From Chitinophagaceae bacterium (GTDB taxonomy: Bacteria > Bacteroidota > Bacteroidia > Chitinophagales > Chitinophagaceae), in NCBI GenBank assembly GCA_004173355.1, contig SEAD01000025.1, positions 1 to 43,979 on the forward strand: a stretch of 43,979 nt of DNA, in the 5' to 3' direction. The notes under the pieces are model-generated. The model saw only the letters and a list, made by a program, of their open reading frames with translations, ran no database searches and had not been told where the DNA came from. Shown here one piece after another: positions 17,862-26,608 of the stretch (its first letter is position 1; each line of letters begins with the position of its first letter). The position numbers were made by a program, and so were the translations under genes.

Positions 17862-19802
17862 TCAGGCATCCAGCTCGATGTACACGGAAGTGCCCTTGCC
17901 AGGTGCAGATACCAGATCCAGTCTGCCTTTCAGTGATTCCACGCGGCTGCGGATATTATTCCACCCCATACCCGCAGACCCCTGGGTTATCCGGGTATCA
18001 AACCCTTTCCCGTCATCTTCAACGGTCAACGATAAGCCGGTTGGGGTTTTTGACAGCTGCACAAGGGCATTTGTGGCGCCGGAATGTTTCATGCTGTTAT
18101 TGACCAGCTCCTGTACCACCCGGTAAAGTGCAATCGCGATTGACTGGGGAATGTCGGTATGCTGCAGGCCGATGGGCAGGTAGGACACCTGCAGTGCGCC
18201 TGTGTTACTGACCTCATTGCAGAAGTCTTTCAGTGCCACATCGAGACCAAATTTCACCAGTGCTTCGGGCATCATGTTATGCGCCACCCGGCGCATTTCC
18301 TTAATGGATCCGTCAAGCATATCCACGCTCCGCTCGAATGCCCGGGTATTTTCAGGTGTCATTACCAGGTTACCCTTCATCGCATTCAGGGAAAATTTTA
18401 TTCCTGACAACATGCCCCCGAGTCCGTCATGCAGGTCCTTTGCGAGCCGCGTTCGCTCGAGCTCTTCGCCTTTCAGTACAGCTTCTGTTGCAGCCAGTTG
18501 TTTTTCCGTTTCTAGTTCCGCGATCCGTTGCTGCTGCAATCGCTGGCGCTGGCGGAAGTTGCGGTACACCGCGGCAAGTGTCACCAGCAGCATGGCCGCG
18601 CCGGCTGCAAACACGTAATTGGTCAGGGTTTTCTGCCGCAGTTGTGCCTGCTGCAGGACGATCTCATTCTCCTTCCTGGCTGTCTCGTATTTTGTATCCA
18701 GGTCCGATTCGTATTCGGCCAGGTCCTGGTCGCGGTTAACCTGGTCCAGCCTGGCCCATTTGTCATCATATTCATTCCCGGCTTTATAGTCTTTCATGGC
18801 GAACTTTAGCTTCGACATGTTATTGTAAAGGCTCGCCAGCACATTTACCAGCGAATCTTTTTCAGACAGGTGGATCCCCTCCAGGTAAGCAGTTTCGGCC
18901 TCACTGTATTTTCCCTGCAGGAGGAAGTTCTGCCCGTTGATCAGGCTGCCGAAAGCAATATCCGATTTACTCATCGTTTCGTCGTCCTTTGTGTATTCAT
19001 TGAATTCGGAAACAGTAACTGCCAGTTCTTCCGGCGAGGCATCGGAGAAATAAAGTGTGCCGAGGTTGATCAGGGCATTCCGCACGGATCGTCTCCTGCC
19101 TGCTTCTTTGCCCGCCACCAGGAGTTGTTTGAACAGTTCAATAGCCTTGCCATTCTGGCTGCTCTCGAGGTAACAGTTGGCCAGGTTGTTCAGGGAAATG
19201 AGCATGCCTACAGGATCATGGTACTGTTTGCCTGCGGCAACGCCTTTTTCCCCGTAACCGATCGCCTTATCAAATTTCCCGAGGTCTTTATATAACCAGC
19301 ACAGGTTGCCGTAGTTGGTTGCGATGTTGGAAGTGTCACCGATCCTTTCCGTGAGTTGCAGGGAGTACAGGCCGTATTTGATGGCGGAGTCATTCTGCCG
19401 GAGATTGTGGTAGAGGTTGAACAGTGCCCGGTAGGATGTGGCAGCATTAAACTCATTACCGGTCTGTTTTGCAGCGTCTATCGATTTCAGGCAATAAGCC
19501 AGGGACTGCCTGTAGTCATATTCCGCGTGGTAGAGTCGCACAAATTCATGGTAACAGGTATGCTTTCGCGAAACGGCATTCAGTTTCAGGATCAGCTTTT
19601 CACAAGCCCTGTTATAAAACATTGCCGAATCCGGATCTTCACTGAACCAGGATTTGGCGATTGCCTGGTAAATATCGATACGTGAAGTATCTTCTTTCGA
19701 AACCGAAAGCAGGTACATCAGGCTGTCGGTGTCTTTAGGTAACTGGGCTTTTGCCTGCAGGCAGATAACCAGCAGGAGCAGTGCAGTCAGGCGTTTTAGC
19801 AT
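17862..19802 (-). CDS. TPR-sensor histidine kinase, HisKA_3 (NarL-partner) type, without adjacent regulator
   Basis: 646 residues from the ATG at 19802, where a clear signal peptide starts (MLKRLTALLLLVICLQAKA). The longer frame to 19976 adds a 58-residue Arg-rich stretch that looks untranslated. A periplasmic series of TPR repeats (about 30-350, for example AIGYGEKGVAAGKQYHD) leads to one membrane helix (YVFAAGAAMLLVTLAAVY) and a coiled coil. The HisKA_3 dimerisation motif LAKDLHDGLGGML (phospho-acceptor His458) and a HATPase with VEDDGKGFD follow. Such kinases normally phosphorylate a LuxR/NarL-type regulator encoded next door. Here none is adjacent: downstream lies the HTCS and upstream the FecR-like small gene. 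Its target is unknown; the LuxR regulator at 30881 has its own kinase. Confidence 0.88.
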   Translation of the reverse strand: MLKRLTALLLLVICLQAKAQLPKDTDSLMYLLSVSKEDTSRIDIYQAIAKSWFSEDPDSAMFYNRACEKLILKLNAVSRKHTCYHEFVRLYHAEYDYRQSLAYCLKSIDAAKQTGNEFNAATSYRALFNLYHNLRQNDSAIKYGLYSLQLTERIGDTSNIATNYGNLCWLYKDLGKFDKAIGYGEKGVAAGKQYHDPVGMLISLNNLANCYLESSQNGKAIELFKQLLVAGKEAGRRRSVRNALINLGTLYFSDASPEELAVTVSEFNEYTKDDETMSKSDIAFGSLINGQNFLLQGKYSEAETAYLEGIHLSEKDSLVNVLASLYNNMSKLKFAMKDYKAGNEYDDKWARLDQVNRDQDLAEYESDLDTKYETARKENEIVLQQAQLRQKTLTNYVFAAGAAMLLVTLAAVYRNFRQRQRLQQQRIAELETEKQLAATEAVLKGEELERTRLAKDLHDGLGGMLSGIKFSLNAMKGNLVMTPENTRAFERSVDMLDGSIKEMRRVAHNMMPEALVKFGLDVALKDFCNEVSNTGALQVSYLPIGLQHTDIPQSIAIALYRVVQELVNNSMKHSGATNALVQLSKTPTGLSLTVEDDGKGFDTRITQGSAGMGWNNIRSRVESLKGRLDLVSAPGKGTSVYIELDA

Positions 19803-19878
19803 ACTGAAATTTAACTCTGCGATTCCACAAAACAAAAGACTCGCAGAAAATGACCGCCGCCGCCCGACCCGCGGAGAC

Positions 19879-20181
19879 TTATTTGTTGCGGGGTGTAACA
19901 CTGATTGCAGCCCTTGACCGGGTATCCGGTTCGCTGGAAGATGGGTTGTGCGTTTCCGGTTTTGCAGGTTGCGCATTGATCCTGCTTAATAAACCGGCAA
20001 TGGATTTTTCTTTTTCCGGAGCCGGCGGTGTACAATCCCACATGCGATGGAATGCCTCGATACCGGCCTGGTTGCCCGGGTTGTCCCGCAGCAATTGTTC
20101 AAGCTCGGCCAGTTCACTCCCGGATGCTTCGCCCGAAACCTTTCTTGAAAGCAGTAACCATATCCGGTGCTGATCATCCAT
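19879..20181 (-). CDS. Small protein resembling the N-terminal domain of FecR anti-sigma factors
   Basis: A 100-residue protein from the ATG at 20181. Residues 1-50 (IWLLLSRKVSGEASGSELAE, then LEQLLRDNPGNQAGIEAF) closely resemble the helical cytoplasmic N-terminus of Bacteroidota FecR family proteins, which binds an ECF sigma factor. The usual next parts, a membrane helix and the periplasmic FecR domain, are missing. The chain instead ends in a Pro/Ser/Glu-rich, probably disordered tail. Only 76 bases separate the stop from the kinase start, so there is no room for a frameshifted remainder. No ECF sigma gene is in the window. It may be a soluble sigma-binding protein, or a remnant of a larger gene. 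It sits 76 bases before the TPR kinase and may share its transcript. Confidence 0.65.
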   Translation of the reverse strand: MDDQHRIWLLLSRKVSGEASGSELAELEQLLRDNPGNQAGIEAFHRMWDCTPPAPEKEKSIAGLLSRINAQPAKPETHNPSSSEPDTRSRAAISVTPRNK

Positions 20182-20263
20182 AGTTGTGATTGGCTGTCCC
20201 GATTAAACAGCAATCGCATAACAGTAAAAAATGTGCCATTGACTTATACAAGTGATAATCAGA

Positions 20264-20294
20264 GGACAGCCCGGGCAACCACACGGGACTGTCC
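20264..20294 (-). terminator. Stem-loop between the sigma-54-type regulator and the FecR-like gene
   Basis: GGACAG (20264-20269) pairs with CTGTCC (20289-20294) and CCCG (20270-20273) pairs with CGGG (20284-20287), with one bulged A and a 10-base loop. It lies about 65 bases past the stop of the sigma-54-type regulator gene read on the minus strand. It could end that transcript or act as a leader element for the next gene. No U-run follows directly, so intrinsic termination is not certain. Confidence 0.4.
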
Positions 20295-20298
20295 GTTT

Positions 20299-20330
20299 AT
20301 GATACAAACTGCCGGTCGCTGATGATACAA
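20299..20330. repeat. Pair of 9-bp direct repeats upstream of the FecR-like gene
   Basis: ATGATACAA occurs at 20299-20307 and again at 20322-20330. The start-to-start spacing is 23 bases, about two helical turns, in the 176-base gap between the regulator stop and the FecR-like start. Same-face direct repeats of this kind often bind a dimeric response regulator. No promoter matching the Bacteroidota consensus was found beside them, so this is only a candidate site. Confidence 0.3.
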
Positions 20331-20357
20331 CATACAACGATATCCCCGCAGGTTTAT

Positions 20358-22277
20358 TTATGCTATATACTCTTTCCGTATACCAAGCTTATGCATCCGC
20401 GATTTCAATGTGGTTGGCGGGAGATTCAGTATTTCCGCGGCAGCACCCGGTCCCCAGATCCTGCCCTTGCATTTTTTCAGTACGGCAATAATGTAGTCAC
20501 GTTCATTCTCATGGATTGTTTTCATTTTATCCATCAGTTTACCGGTAATGCCCGTTGCCCCTGCCTGGCCAGGCAGGTCTATTTCATCGATCACTGTTCC
20601 CCGTGCCATCAGCACGGACCGTTCAATCAGGTGTTCCAGTTCGCGGATATTACCTGGCCATGCATAATCCATCAGTCGCCCCAGCACTTCATCCGAGATC
20701 GTGCTGATTTTTGTGCCGGCCTTATGGTTGTAATGATTCATGAAAAAATACGCCAGTGCGGGTATATCACCCGCGCGGTCCCGGAGCGCTGGCAGGGTGA
20801 CCGGGAATACATTGAGGCGGTAATACAGATCCAGCCGGAAGCGACCTTCCGCCACCTCTTTTTCGAGATTTTTATTGGTGGCCGCTATTATACGCACATC
20901 AATTTTTATCGTCTGCCTGCCTCCAAGGCGTTCTATTTCTTTTTCCTGCAGTACACGGAGAAACTTAACCTGTAACTCGATGGGCATATCCCCTACTTCA
21001 TCCAGGAAGATCGTGCCGCCATCCGCCTGTTCAAATTTCCCCACGCGGGTGTCCACCGCACCGGTGAATGCACCACGTTCATGGCCGAATAGTTCGGACT
21101 CAATCAGTGTGGCAGGCAATGCAGCGCAATTGATTTTCACAAACGGACCTTCCCTGCGACCGGATAATTCATGGATCGCTTTTGCGATTTTTTCCTTGCC
21201 TGTACCACTTTCCCCGAGCACCAGTACCGATGTACCTGCAGGTGCCACACGACTGACCTGGTCAAATACATTCAACAGTAAATGGCTCCTGCCGACTATC
21301 CCTTCAAAACCCCTGACCGTATCCGCCCCTGTGTAAGCCGCCGGCTTTGCCGCATTGCCATCAACAGGTTGTCCGGGGGCCAGCAGCTGCCGGATACATT
21401 TCCTTATATCATTTACCAGGTGCCCCAGCAATAATGGATGTTCATGATGGTATGCTTCCGGAAGGCGGCTGTAAAACTGTAAGCTAAAACCGGTTTGGGC
21501 TGCGGGATCCTGGAGCGGAAGCGAGGATGCCAGTCCAAAACAACCAGCCAGCAGCCGGTCGAAATCATGTGTGAGGCAGTGCTGCTTAAATGCGCCAGCA
21601 TTGTAAAATTCATTATCATCAACGTTATTCGCAGGCAGGCCATATGCCGTAACAGGACCGCCGCTGATCACTTTCAGTTCAGCTGCACTGATCAACTGGT
21701 ACTCATCAAAACCGGTACGCAGCAGGCCCATTCCATGATTGCTGAGGCCGGGAACGTTTACCAGGAGTTGCAGGTAATCAAACGGGATAACGGGCTGGAA
21801 GACCCTGGCAAACCCGGTCAGCATCGCCAGTTTATTGGCCGTCATCAGGGAGATCGACTTCAATCCCTTCCGGAGTTCTGCCTCCTGGCTATATAAAGTA
21901 TTGCGGTTATGTTCGTAACGGTAGCGTGCTATCTGCAGGGTAACAAGCAGGTCTTTTTCGCGGAAAGGTTTTACGATAAAACCGTATGGCTGTGTTGCCT
22001 TGGCTGCATTAAGCACTTCTTCATTCGAATTGGCCGACAGGTAAACAAACGGGATATTTTCTTCCATCAGTTTCCCGGCCAGGTCGATGCCGGTCTGTGG
22101 CCCGCGCAGGAAGATATCCACCAGTACAAGATCCGGTTTCTGCAAACTCAACATTTCCATGGCCTGTGGTACCGACCGCGCAATACCCGTCACTTCATAA
22201 CCGGCTTTAAGCAACATCTGCCGGAGGTAATCGGCTTCGATAAACTGGTCTTCCACGATCAGCAGTTTCTCTTTCAT
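20358..22277 (-). CDS. Sigma-54-dependent response regulator: receiver, central domain, AAA+, Fis-type HTH
   Basis: 639 residues. The receiver domain (1-120) has phospho-acceptor Asp54 in VLVDIFLRG and Lys103 in VKPF. A region of about 150 residues (145-300) matches no family I can name with confidence; it may be a degenerate GAF-like sensor. The AAA+ sigma-54 activator domain has Walker A GESGTGKE (355-362), the sigma-54 contact loop GAFTGA (402-407) and Walker B GTIFLDE (421-427), later YAWPGNIREL. The C-terminus is a Fis-type HTH (about 590-639). It activates promoters that use RpoN. The start codon overlaps the stop of the upstream kinase in an ATGA, so the two are a cognate pair. Target genes are not identified in the window. 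Confidence 0.93.
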   Translation of the reverse strand: MKEKLLIVEDQFIEADYLRQMLLKAGYEVTGIARSVPQAMEMLSLQKPDLVLVDIFLRGPQTGIDLAGKLMEENIPFVYLSANSNEEVLNAAKATQPYGFIVKPFREKDLLVTLQIARYRYEHNRNTLYSQEAELRKGLKSISLMTANKLAMLTGFARVFQPVIPFDYLQLLVNVPGLSNHGMGLLRTGFDEYQLISAAELKVISGGPVTAYGLPANNVDDNEFYNAGAFKQHCLTHDFDRLLAGCFGLASSLPLQDPAAQTGFSLQFYSRLPEAYHHEHPLLLGHLVNDIRKCIRQLLAPGQPVDGNAAKPAAYTGADTVRGFEGIVGRSHLLLNVFDQVSRVAPAGTSVLVLGESGTGKEKIAKAIHELSGRREGPFVKINCAALPATLIESELFGHERGAFTGAVDTRVGKFEQADGGTIFLDEVGDMPIELQVKFLRVLQEKEIERLGGRQTIKIDVRIIAATNKNLEKEVAEGRFRLDLYYRLNVFPVTLPALRDRAGDIPALAYFFMNHYNHKAGTKISTISDEVLGRLMDYAWPGNIRELEHLIERSVLMARGTVIDEIDLPGQAGATGITGKLMDKMKTIHENERDYIIAVLKKCKGRIWGPGAAAEILNLPPTTLKSRMHKLGIRKEYIA

Positions 22278-24592
22278 AATGTGTTTGTTTGGTTGGCGCC
22301 TGCCAGGTAACCGGCAGGAATAGTTACCATCGGAAGAATAAACCCGACCCTGATTTCGGTACCTGCATGGCTGGTGATGCTGAAACGGCCATCAAGGTCT
22401 TCGGCAAGGCCCTGCATCAACCGGATGCCCATCGATGATGGATCTGCTGGATTGATAGCCGCAGGAAGACCCGGACCGTTATCCTTTATACGAAGTTCCC
22501 AGCTGCTGCCGCTCACACTGGCCAGCGAGACAGACAGCAGCGGATCGTCGTTGTCATTGAATGCATATTTGATGGCATTGGTAATGGCTTCATTCAGGAT
22601 CAGTCCGATTGGCACGCAGTGGGATAAATCCATCTCGACAGGCTGCAGGTCCAGCTGGAAGCGCACCACACGGCCTTTCGGAAAACTTTCCCGGAGATAG
22701 TCGACCAGTTCATGGATATACCCGCTCATGCTGATAGCGGAAAGGTTATCTGACTGGTAAAGCCGCTGGTGGATGAGCGACATTGCCTGCACCCGGTGCC
22801 GGCTTTCATCAAGTGCCATGGTGGCTTCCTCCGTTTTCAGGTAACCGGTCTGCGTGCCAAGTAACCCCATCACCATGTGGAAATTATTTTTCACCCGGTG
22901 ATGGATTTCTTTTACCAGCCAGTCCTTCTCCCGCACGAGTTGCTGGAGCGACTCATTACTCTGCGTAATCTCGGTCTTCTGTTTCTCAAGTATCCGGTTC
23001 GACCGTCTCCTTGCACGGGCAGATAAAAGGAGCAGGATCGTAATCAGCATCATCAGTGCCACACCCGCAATCATCCACCGCTTGGCACTGTTGGCCTGCC
23101 GCAAAGCCATCAGCTGGATCCGGTTCTGCTTTTCAAAATTCCGGATATCATTGTCTTTCTTCTCCACCTCATAACCCAGTATCAGTTCCTCCAGTTGCTT
23201 CCGGCCGGACTGCAGCAGTATCGAATCACTCAGGCTTTTGTACGCCTGGAAGTACCGGATAGCCGAAGCAGGCTGGTTGTCGGCCGAATCAACTTTAAAC
23301 ATCAGCAGGTTCCAGTCACGTGCCCCGGTTATCGCGATAAAAGGGATATCATCCCCCAGTTCCCGGAGATAGGGCGATGCCTGCCTGAATTTTTGCTGGT
23401 CGATGTAAAACCTGGCGAGGTCCATCAATGCCAGGAACCGGAGTTCACCATTGATTGGCTGCATCCTGAAATATTTATCCATTTCCAGGAAATACCGCTC
23501 GGCAGTTTGCCATTGGCGCAGGGAAGTGTAACAGTAGGCAAAGCCCTGTGCAAGGGCCCCCTTTGTTACGGACGACCGCGGAGGATCACGCTGTGCAAGT
23601 CCTTTAAGTATCACAATCGCTTCCCTGGCCTTTCCCAGCTTTATCATCTGTATCACCATCATGCCGGTGGTCCGGTAAATACTGAACTGGTCCGACTTCA
23701 GGACGATCCGGTTATTGATACACCGCCTGAACCACAAAGCGGATTCTGCCGGCCTGTTCATTTCCTGGTAAAGGAGACCAAGCTCCCCGTAGACGTCATG
23801 CACATTCGTGGTATCCGTGCCGGACATGATCAGCTTTTCTGCTTTCAATGCATAGCCCACTCCTTTTTCGTATTCGCCAGCGTAACGTTTCAGGACCGAT
23901 AACTGGAAACAGATGTTTGCAAGCCTGAAGGAGCGGAAGCGTGCGGACAGGTCGAGTAGTCCGGTCAGCTCCCGCTCGGCAAGATCCCGGTATCCGGACC
24001 GGAAATGCTGGTACGCCTGCTGCAACGCACAATCAATCAGGAAACTGGTGTCTTTTAATTCGAGGCTGAGCCTCTTGCAGCTGTTGTAACCCGTGTCAAT
24101 GTCTTCGATGGAAACATTGTCTCCCTTCTCTGCAAACAGTATCCACGAAATCTGGTTTTTCCAGGCACGCGATTCACTTTTTTTATCACCAAGCAACCGG
24201 TAACGGGTGATGAGCTGGTGGAAGATCTTTTTTCCAACCGCTTCATTACCCGCCATAAAGTATGCACCGGCAAGTAAAGTAAGGCCGGTGTTTGTATACA
24301 TCGAATTCGTCTTATTAGCCGAATCCGTGAGATAAACAGATTTACGGAGAAACATAAAAGCACTATCCAACCACAAACTATTTTCCAGCACATTTCCGGA
24401 TAGATAGGACTGGCCGAGATAGTTATAGAGCTGCTGTTTCGCCGTATCACTGCCAGCCATCGGAAGCATCCGGAACGCATCTGCCCTGTTGCCCGGGTGC
24501 ATGGATTGCCCCAGCGTGCGGATGCCGGCGCAGCAGCAAACGATTAATAATATAAGAGGGGTAATCCGGTACATGTCAGTTGGCTGATGCAT
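22274..24592 (-). CDS. TPR-sensor histidine kinase of HisKA_2 type, partner of the sigma-54-type regulator
   Basis: 772 residues, with an N-terminal signal peptide (MYRITPLILLIVCCCAGIRTLG; an in-frame ATG at 24574 is an equally good start). A periplasmic all-helical TPR region (about 60-480) is followed by one membrane helix (WMIAGVALMMLITILLLL), a coiled coil and the HisKA_2 motif EIHHRVKNNF with His564. The HATPase domain has NEAITNAIKYAF and KDNGPGLP. HisKA_2 kinases mostly feed non-DNA-binding or unusual regulators, so pairing with an NtrC-like activator is of note. The stop overlaps the regulator start by 4 bases. The gene is divergent from the hydrolase at 24822. Confidence 0.9.
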   Translation of the reverse strand: MHQPTDMYRITPLILLIVCCCAGIRTLGQSMHPGNRADAFRMLPMAGSDTAKQQLYNYLGQSYLSGNVLENSLWLDSAFMFLRKSVYLTDSANKTNSMYTNTGLTLLAGAYFMAGNEAVGKKIFHQLITRYRLLGDKKSESRAWKNQISWILFAEKGDNVSIEDIDTGYNSCKRLSLELKDTSFLIDCALQQAYQHFRSGYRDLAERELTGLLDLSARFRSFRLANICFQLSVLKRYAGEYEKGVGYALKAEKLIMSGTDTTNVHDVYGELGLLYQEMNRPAESALWFRRCINNRIVLKSDQFSIYRTTGMMVIQMIKLGKAREAIVILKGLAQRDPPRSSVTKGALAQGFAYCYTSLRQWQTAERYFLEMDKYFRMQPINGELRFLALMDLARFYIDQQKFRQASPYLRELGDDIPFIAITGARDWNLLMFKVDSADNQPASAIRYFQAYKSLSDSILLQSGRKQLEELILGYEVEKKDNDIRNFEKQNRIQLMALRQANSAKRWMIAGVALMMLITILLLLSARARRRSNRILEKQKTEITQSNESLQQLVREKDWLVKEIHHRVKNNFHMVMGLLGTQTGYLKTEEATMALDESRHRVQAMSLIHQRLYQSDNLSAISMSGYIHELVDYLRESFPKGRVVRFQLDLQPVEMDLSHCVPIGLILNEAITNAIKYAFNDNDDPLLSVSLASVSGSSWELRIKDNGPGLPAAINPADPSSMGIRLMQGLAEDLDGRFSITSHAGTEIRVGFILPMVTIPAGYLAGANQTNTL

Positions 24593-24678
24593 CCAAATTA
24601 CAACAAAGAATCACATTTCAGCTGTTTGATTCATGCATGGAAAGGCAGACTGGTAAAGCACTCCAGCCAAAACAGTAT

Positions 24679-24696
24679 ACCACGAAATATCGTGGT
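24679..24696. promoter_or_regulatory. Inverted repeat in the divergent kinase/hydrolase intergenic region
   Basis: ACCACGA (24679-24685) and TCGTGGT (24690-24696) form a 7-bp inverted repeat around AATA. It lies in the 229 bases between the divergent kinase start (24592) and the hydrolase start (24822). The symmetry and position suit an operator for one or both directions. No consensus promoter could be fixed on either side. The rest of this gap holds nothing recognisable. Confidence 0.35.
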
Positions 24697-24821
24697 GACA
24701 GGAGCATTACTGCGGTATCCCGTTGCACCGCAAAGGCGTGACCAGGGCTAACTCCTGATTATCAGTGGTGGCCGGGGCTGGCACTGGTCTTGCAAATCCC
24801 GGCAGGACCAAACTGACAACC

Positions 24822-25589
24822 ATGATTGTATTTATTACCGGCGCATTCGTTCACCATAGCTGCTGGGACGAATGGCGGCATTTCTTTGAACAGGAAGGGT
24901 ATCCAACCATGGCACCACCATGGCCCGGTAAAGAGGCCGGTGCGGAGACACTGCGCAATAGCCACCCCAACAGTACGATCGCCGGGATGCGGCTGGCAAC
25001 GCTGGTGGATCACTACGACCGCATCGTGCGTGAACTGCCCGCGTCACCGGTACTGGTGGGGCATTCAATCGGCGGATTGATTGTGCAGCTGCTCCTCCAG
25101 CGCGGACTCGGCTCCTGCGGTGTTGCCATACATCCCGTGCCACCGCAGGGAATTTTTACATTGAAATTCTCCTTCCTCAAAGCCGGATGGGGCGCCCTCG
25201 GGTTTTTCACTTCCACCCGGAAATCCTACCTGATGTCGTACCGCACCTGGAAATATGCCTTCACTAACGGCATGGACAACGATGTACAAAAAGAGGCGTA
25301 CTACCGGTTTGCGATACCCGAATCCAAACTGGTTGTACGGGATACCATTACCAAAGCCGCATTTATAAATTTTGAAAACCCGCATGCACCCTTGCTGATT
25401 ACTTCCGGATCAACCGACCATTCCATCCCTGCATCACTGAACCGCGCCAACTACAAAAAATACAAAAAGAGCAACTCGGTGACCGACTACCGGGGGTTTG
25501 AAGGACGCAACCATTTTGTACTCGGACAACCTACCTGGAAGGAAGATGCAGGTTTTGTAGCGGAATGGATCAGGAAGCACAAGAAGTAA
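24822..25589 (+). CDS. Alpha/beta hydrolase, cytoplasmic
   Basis: 255 residues from the ATG at 24822. A longer frame from 24765 adds 19 residues with no homology-like features. The fold starts at once with VFITGAFVHHSCW, where the oxyanion-hole loop lies. The nucleophile is Ser82 in GHSIGG; the acid is likely the Asp in SGSTDHSIP and the base the His in GRNHFVLG. There is no signal peptide. Such proteins are esterases, lactonases or C-C hydrolases; the substrate cannot be deduced. It is the first gene of a plus-strand run, 36 bases before the lipoprotein hydrolase. Confidence 0.82.
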   Translation: MIVFITGAFVHHSCWDEWRHFFEQEGYPTMAPPWPGKEAGAETLRNSHPNSTIAGMRLATLVDHYDRIVRELPASPVLVGHSIGGLIVQLLLQRGLGSCGVAIHPVPPQGIFTLKFSFLKAGWGALGFFTSTRKSYLMSYRTWKYAFTNGMDNDVQKEAYYRFAIPESKLVVRDTITKAAFINFENPHAPLLITSGSTDHSIPASLNRANYKKYKKSNSVTDYRGFEGRNHFVLGQPTWKEDAGFVAEWIRKHKK

Positions 25590-25625
25590 CAAATCATACT
25601 CATTCATAAAACAAACCAGCTGACA

Positions 25626-26603
25626 ATGAAACCCACACTCCTGCTGTTAACCACAGCGCTCCTTTTACTGGCCTCCTGCAACAATGACCCGGCGGCACCA
25701 CAAAAGCAAACACTAACCGGGACCAATACCAACAACGATTCAGTGGCACCGGCGGCGCCACCGGAGGGATTCCGGCACGAAAACAAAACCGTCAACGGAA
25801 TCAATATCCACTATGTGACCGGCGGGACCGGCGAACCCCTGGTACTGCTGCATGGCTTTGGGCAAAACTGGTATATGTGGCAGCGGATCCTGCCCGAACT
25901 CGCCAAACATTTTACCATCGTAGCCCCTGACCTTCCGGGCCTTGGTGAATCGGGCAAACCGGATAGTGGCTACGAGAAGAAAAATATGGCGGCATATATC
26001 CATGGACTGGTTGAACAACTGGGGTTGAAGGAAATCAATCTTGCCGGCCACGATATCGGGCTGATGGTTGCCTATGCTTACGCAGCCCAGTATCCATCCA
26101 CCGTTAAAAAACTCGCATTGATGGATGCACTGTTACCAGGCGTCGAGCCGGTATGGAGCCAGGTCAGGGCATCGGCCTGGTGGTTTGGCTTTTTTGCCTT
26201 TCCGGCCTCAGGCGAACTGGTGGCGCAGCGGGAAAGGTTGTTCCTGACAAATTTCTGGCCGCAGGTCAGTTATGTAAAGGAACCGTTTACAAAAACCGAA
26301 GCCGACGAATTTATCCGCGCATACAGCGTGAAAGGCGCTACCACCGGGACCTTCCATTGGTTCGGTGCTTTTGAACAGGATGCAAAAGACAATAAGGAAT
26401 TCATGAAGGTAAAATTGAAAATGCCCCTGCTAGCAATGGGTGGTGAACATTTTGGTGCGGCATTCCTGGCAGACCACTGCAAACTCGTGGCCGAAGATGT
26501 GCGCGGATCTGATATCAAAGGTGCAGGTCACTGGATCGTGCAGGAAAACACCGAACAGGTAAAGGAAGACCTGCTGGCATTTTTCACCGGAAATAAAAAC
26601 TGA
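25626..26603 (+). CDS. Epoxide hydrolase/dehalogenase-type alpha/beta hydrolase lipoprotein
   Basis: 325 residues. The N-terminus is a lipoprotein signal (LLLLASC, Cys18) with a Pro/Asn/Thr-rich spacer to about residue 48. The hydrolase core has HGFGQNW (76-82), nucleophile Asp143 in GHDIG, and a late GAGHW with the catalytic His. Asp instead of Ser in the nucleophile elbow marks the epoxide hydrolase / haloalkane and fluoroacetate dehalogenase branch. The cap residues that separate epoxide from halide chemistry cannot be assigned by eye. A lipid anchor places it in the periplasm or outer membrane, which is unusual since most relatives are cytoplasmic. The cupin gene follows after 5 bases, so the two are co-transcribed. 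Confidence 0.82.
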   Translation: MKPTLLLLTTALLLLASCNNDPAAPQKQTLTGTNTNNDSVAPAAPPEGFRHENKTVNGINIHYVTGGTGEPLVLLHGFGQNWYMWQRILPELAKHFTIVAPDLPGLGESGKPDSGYEKKNMAAYIHGLVEQLGLKEINLAGHDIGLMVAYAYAAQYPSTVKKLALMDALLPGVEPVWSQVRASAWWFGFFAFPASGELVAQRERLFLTNFWPQVSYVKEPFTKTEADEFIRAYSVKGATTGTFHWFGAFEQDAKDNKEFMKVKLKMPLLAMGGEHFGAAFLADHCKLVAEDVRGSDIKGAGHWIVQENTEQVKEDLLAFFTGNKN

Positions 26604-26608
26604 TAACC

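Noticed and set aside
19879-20181. Idea of a complete ECF sigma/anti-sigma system controlling susC
   Set aside because: No sigma factor gene is present, the SusC has no STN signalling domain, and the FecR-like protein has no membrane or periplasmic part.
20322-20975. Open plus-strand frame of 217 codons
   Set aside because: Antisense to the AAA+/Fis part of the sigma-54-type regulator. It is Cys/His-rich and matches no family.
23195-23902. Open plus-strand frame of 235 codons
   Set aside because: Antisense to the TPR region of the HisKA_2 kinase. No domain is visible.
24822-25589. Idea that this alpha/beta hydrolase is a second RsbQ-like receptor
   Set aside because: It has the Ser nucleophile but lacks the RsbQ-specific segments (FGCDQ, GPSPSYIND, ARQFA) and has no PAS partner next to it.
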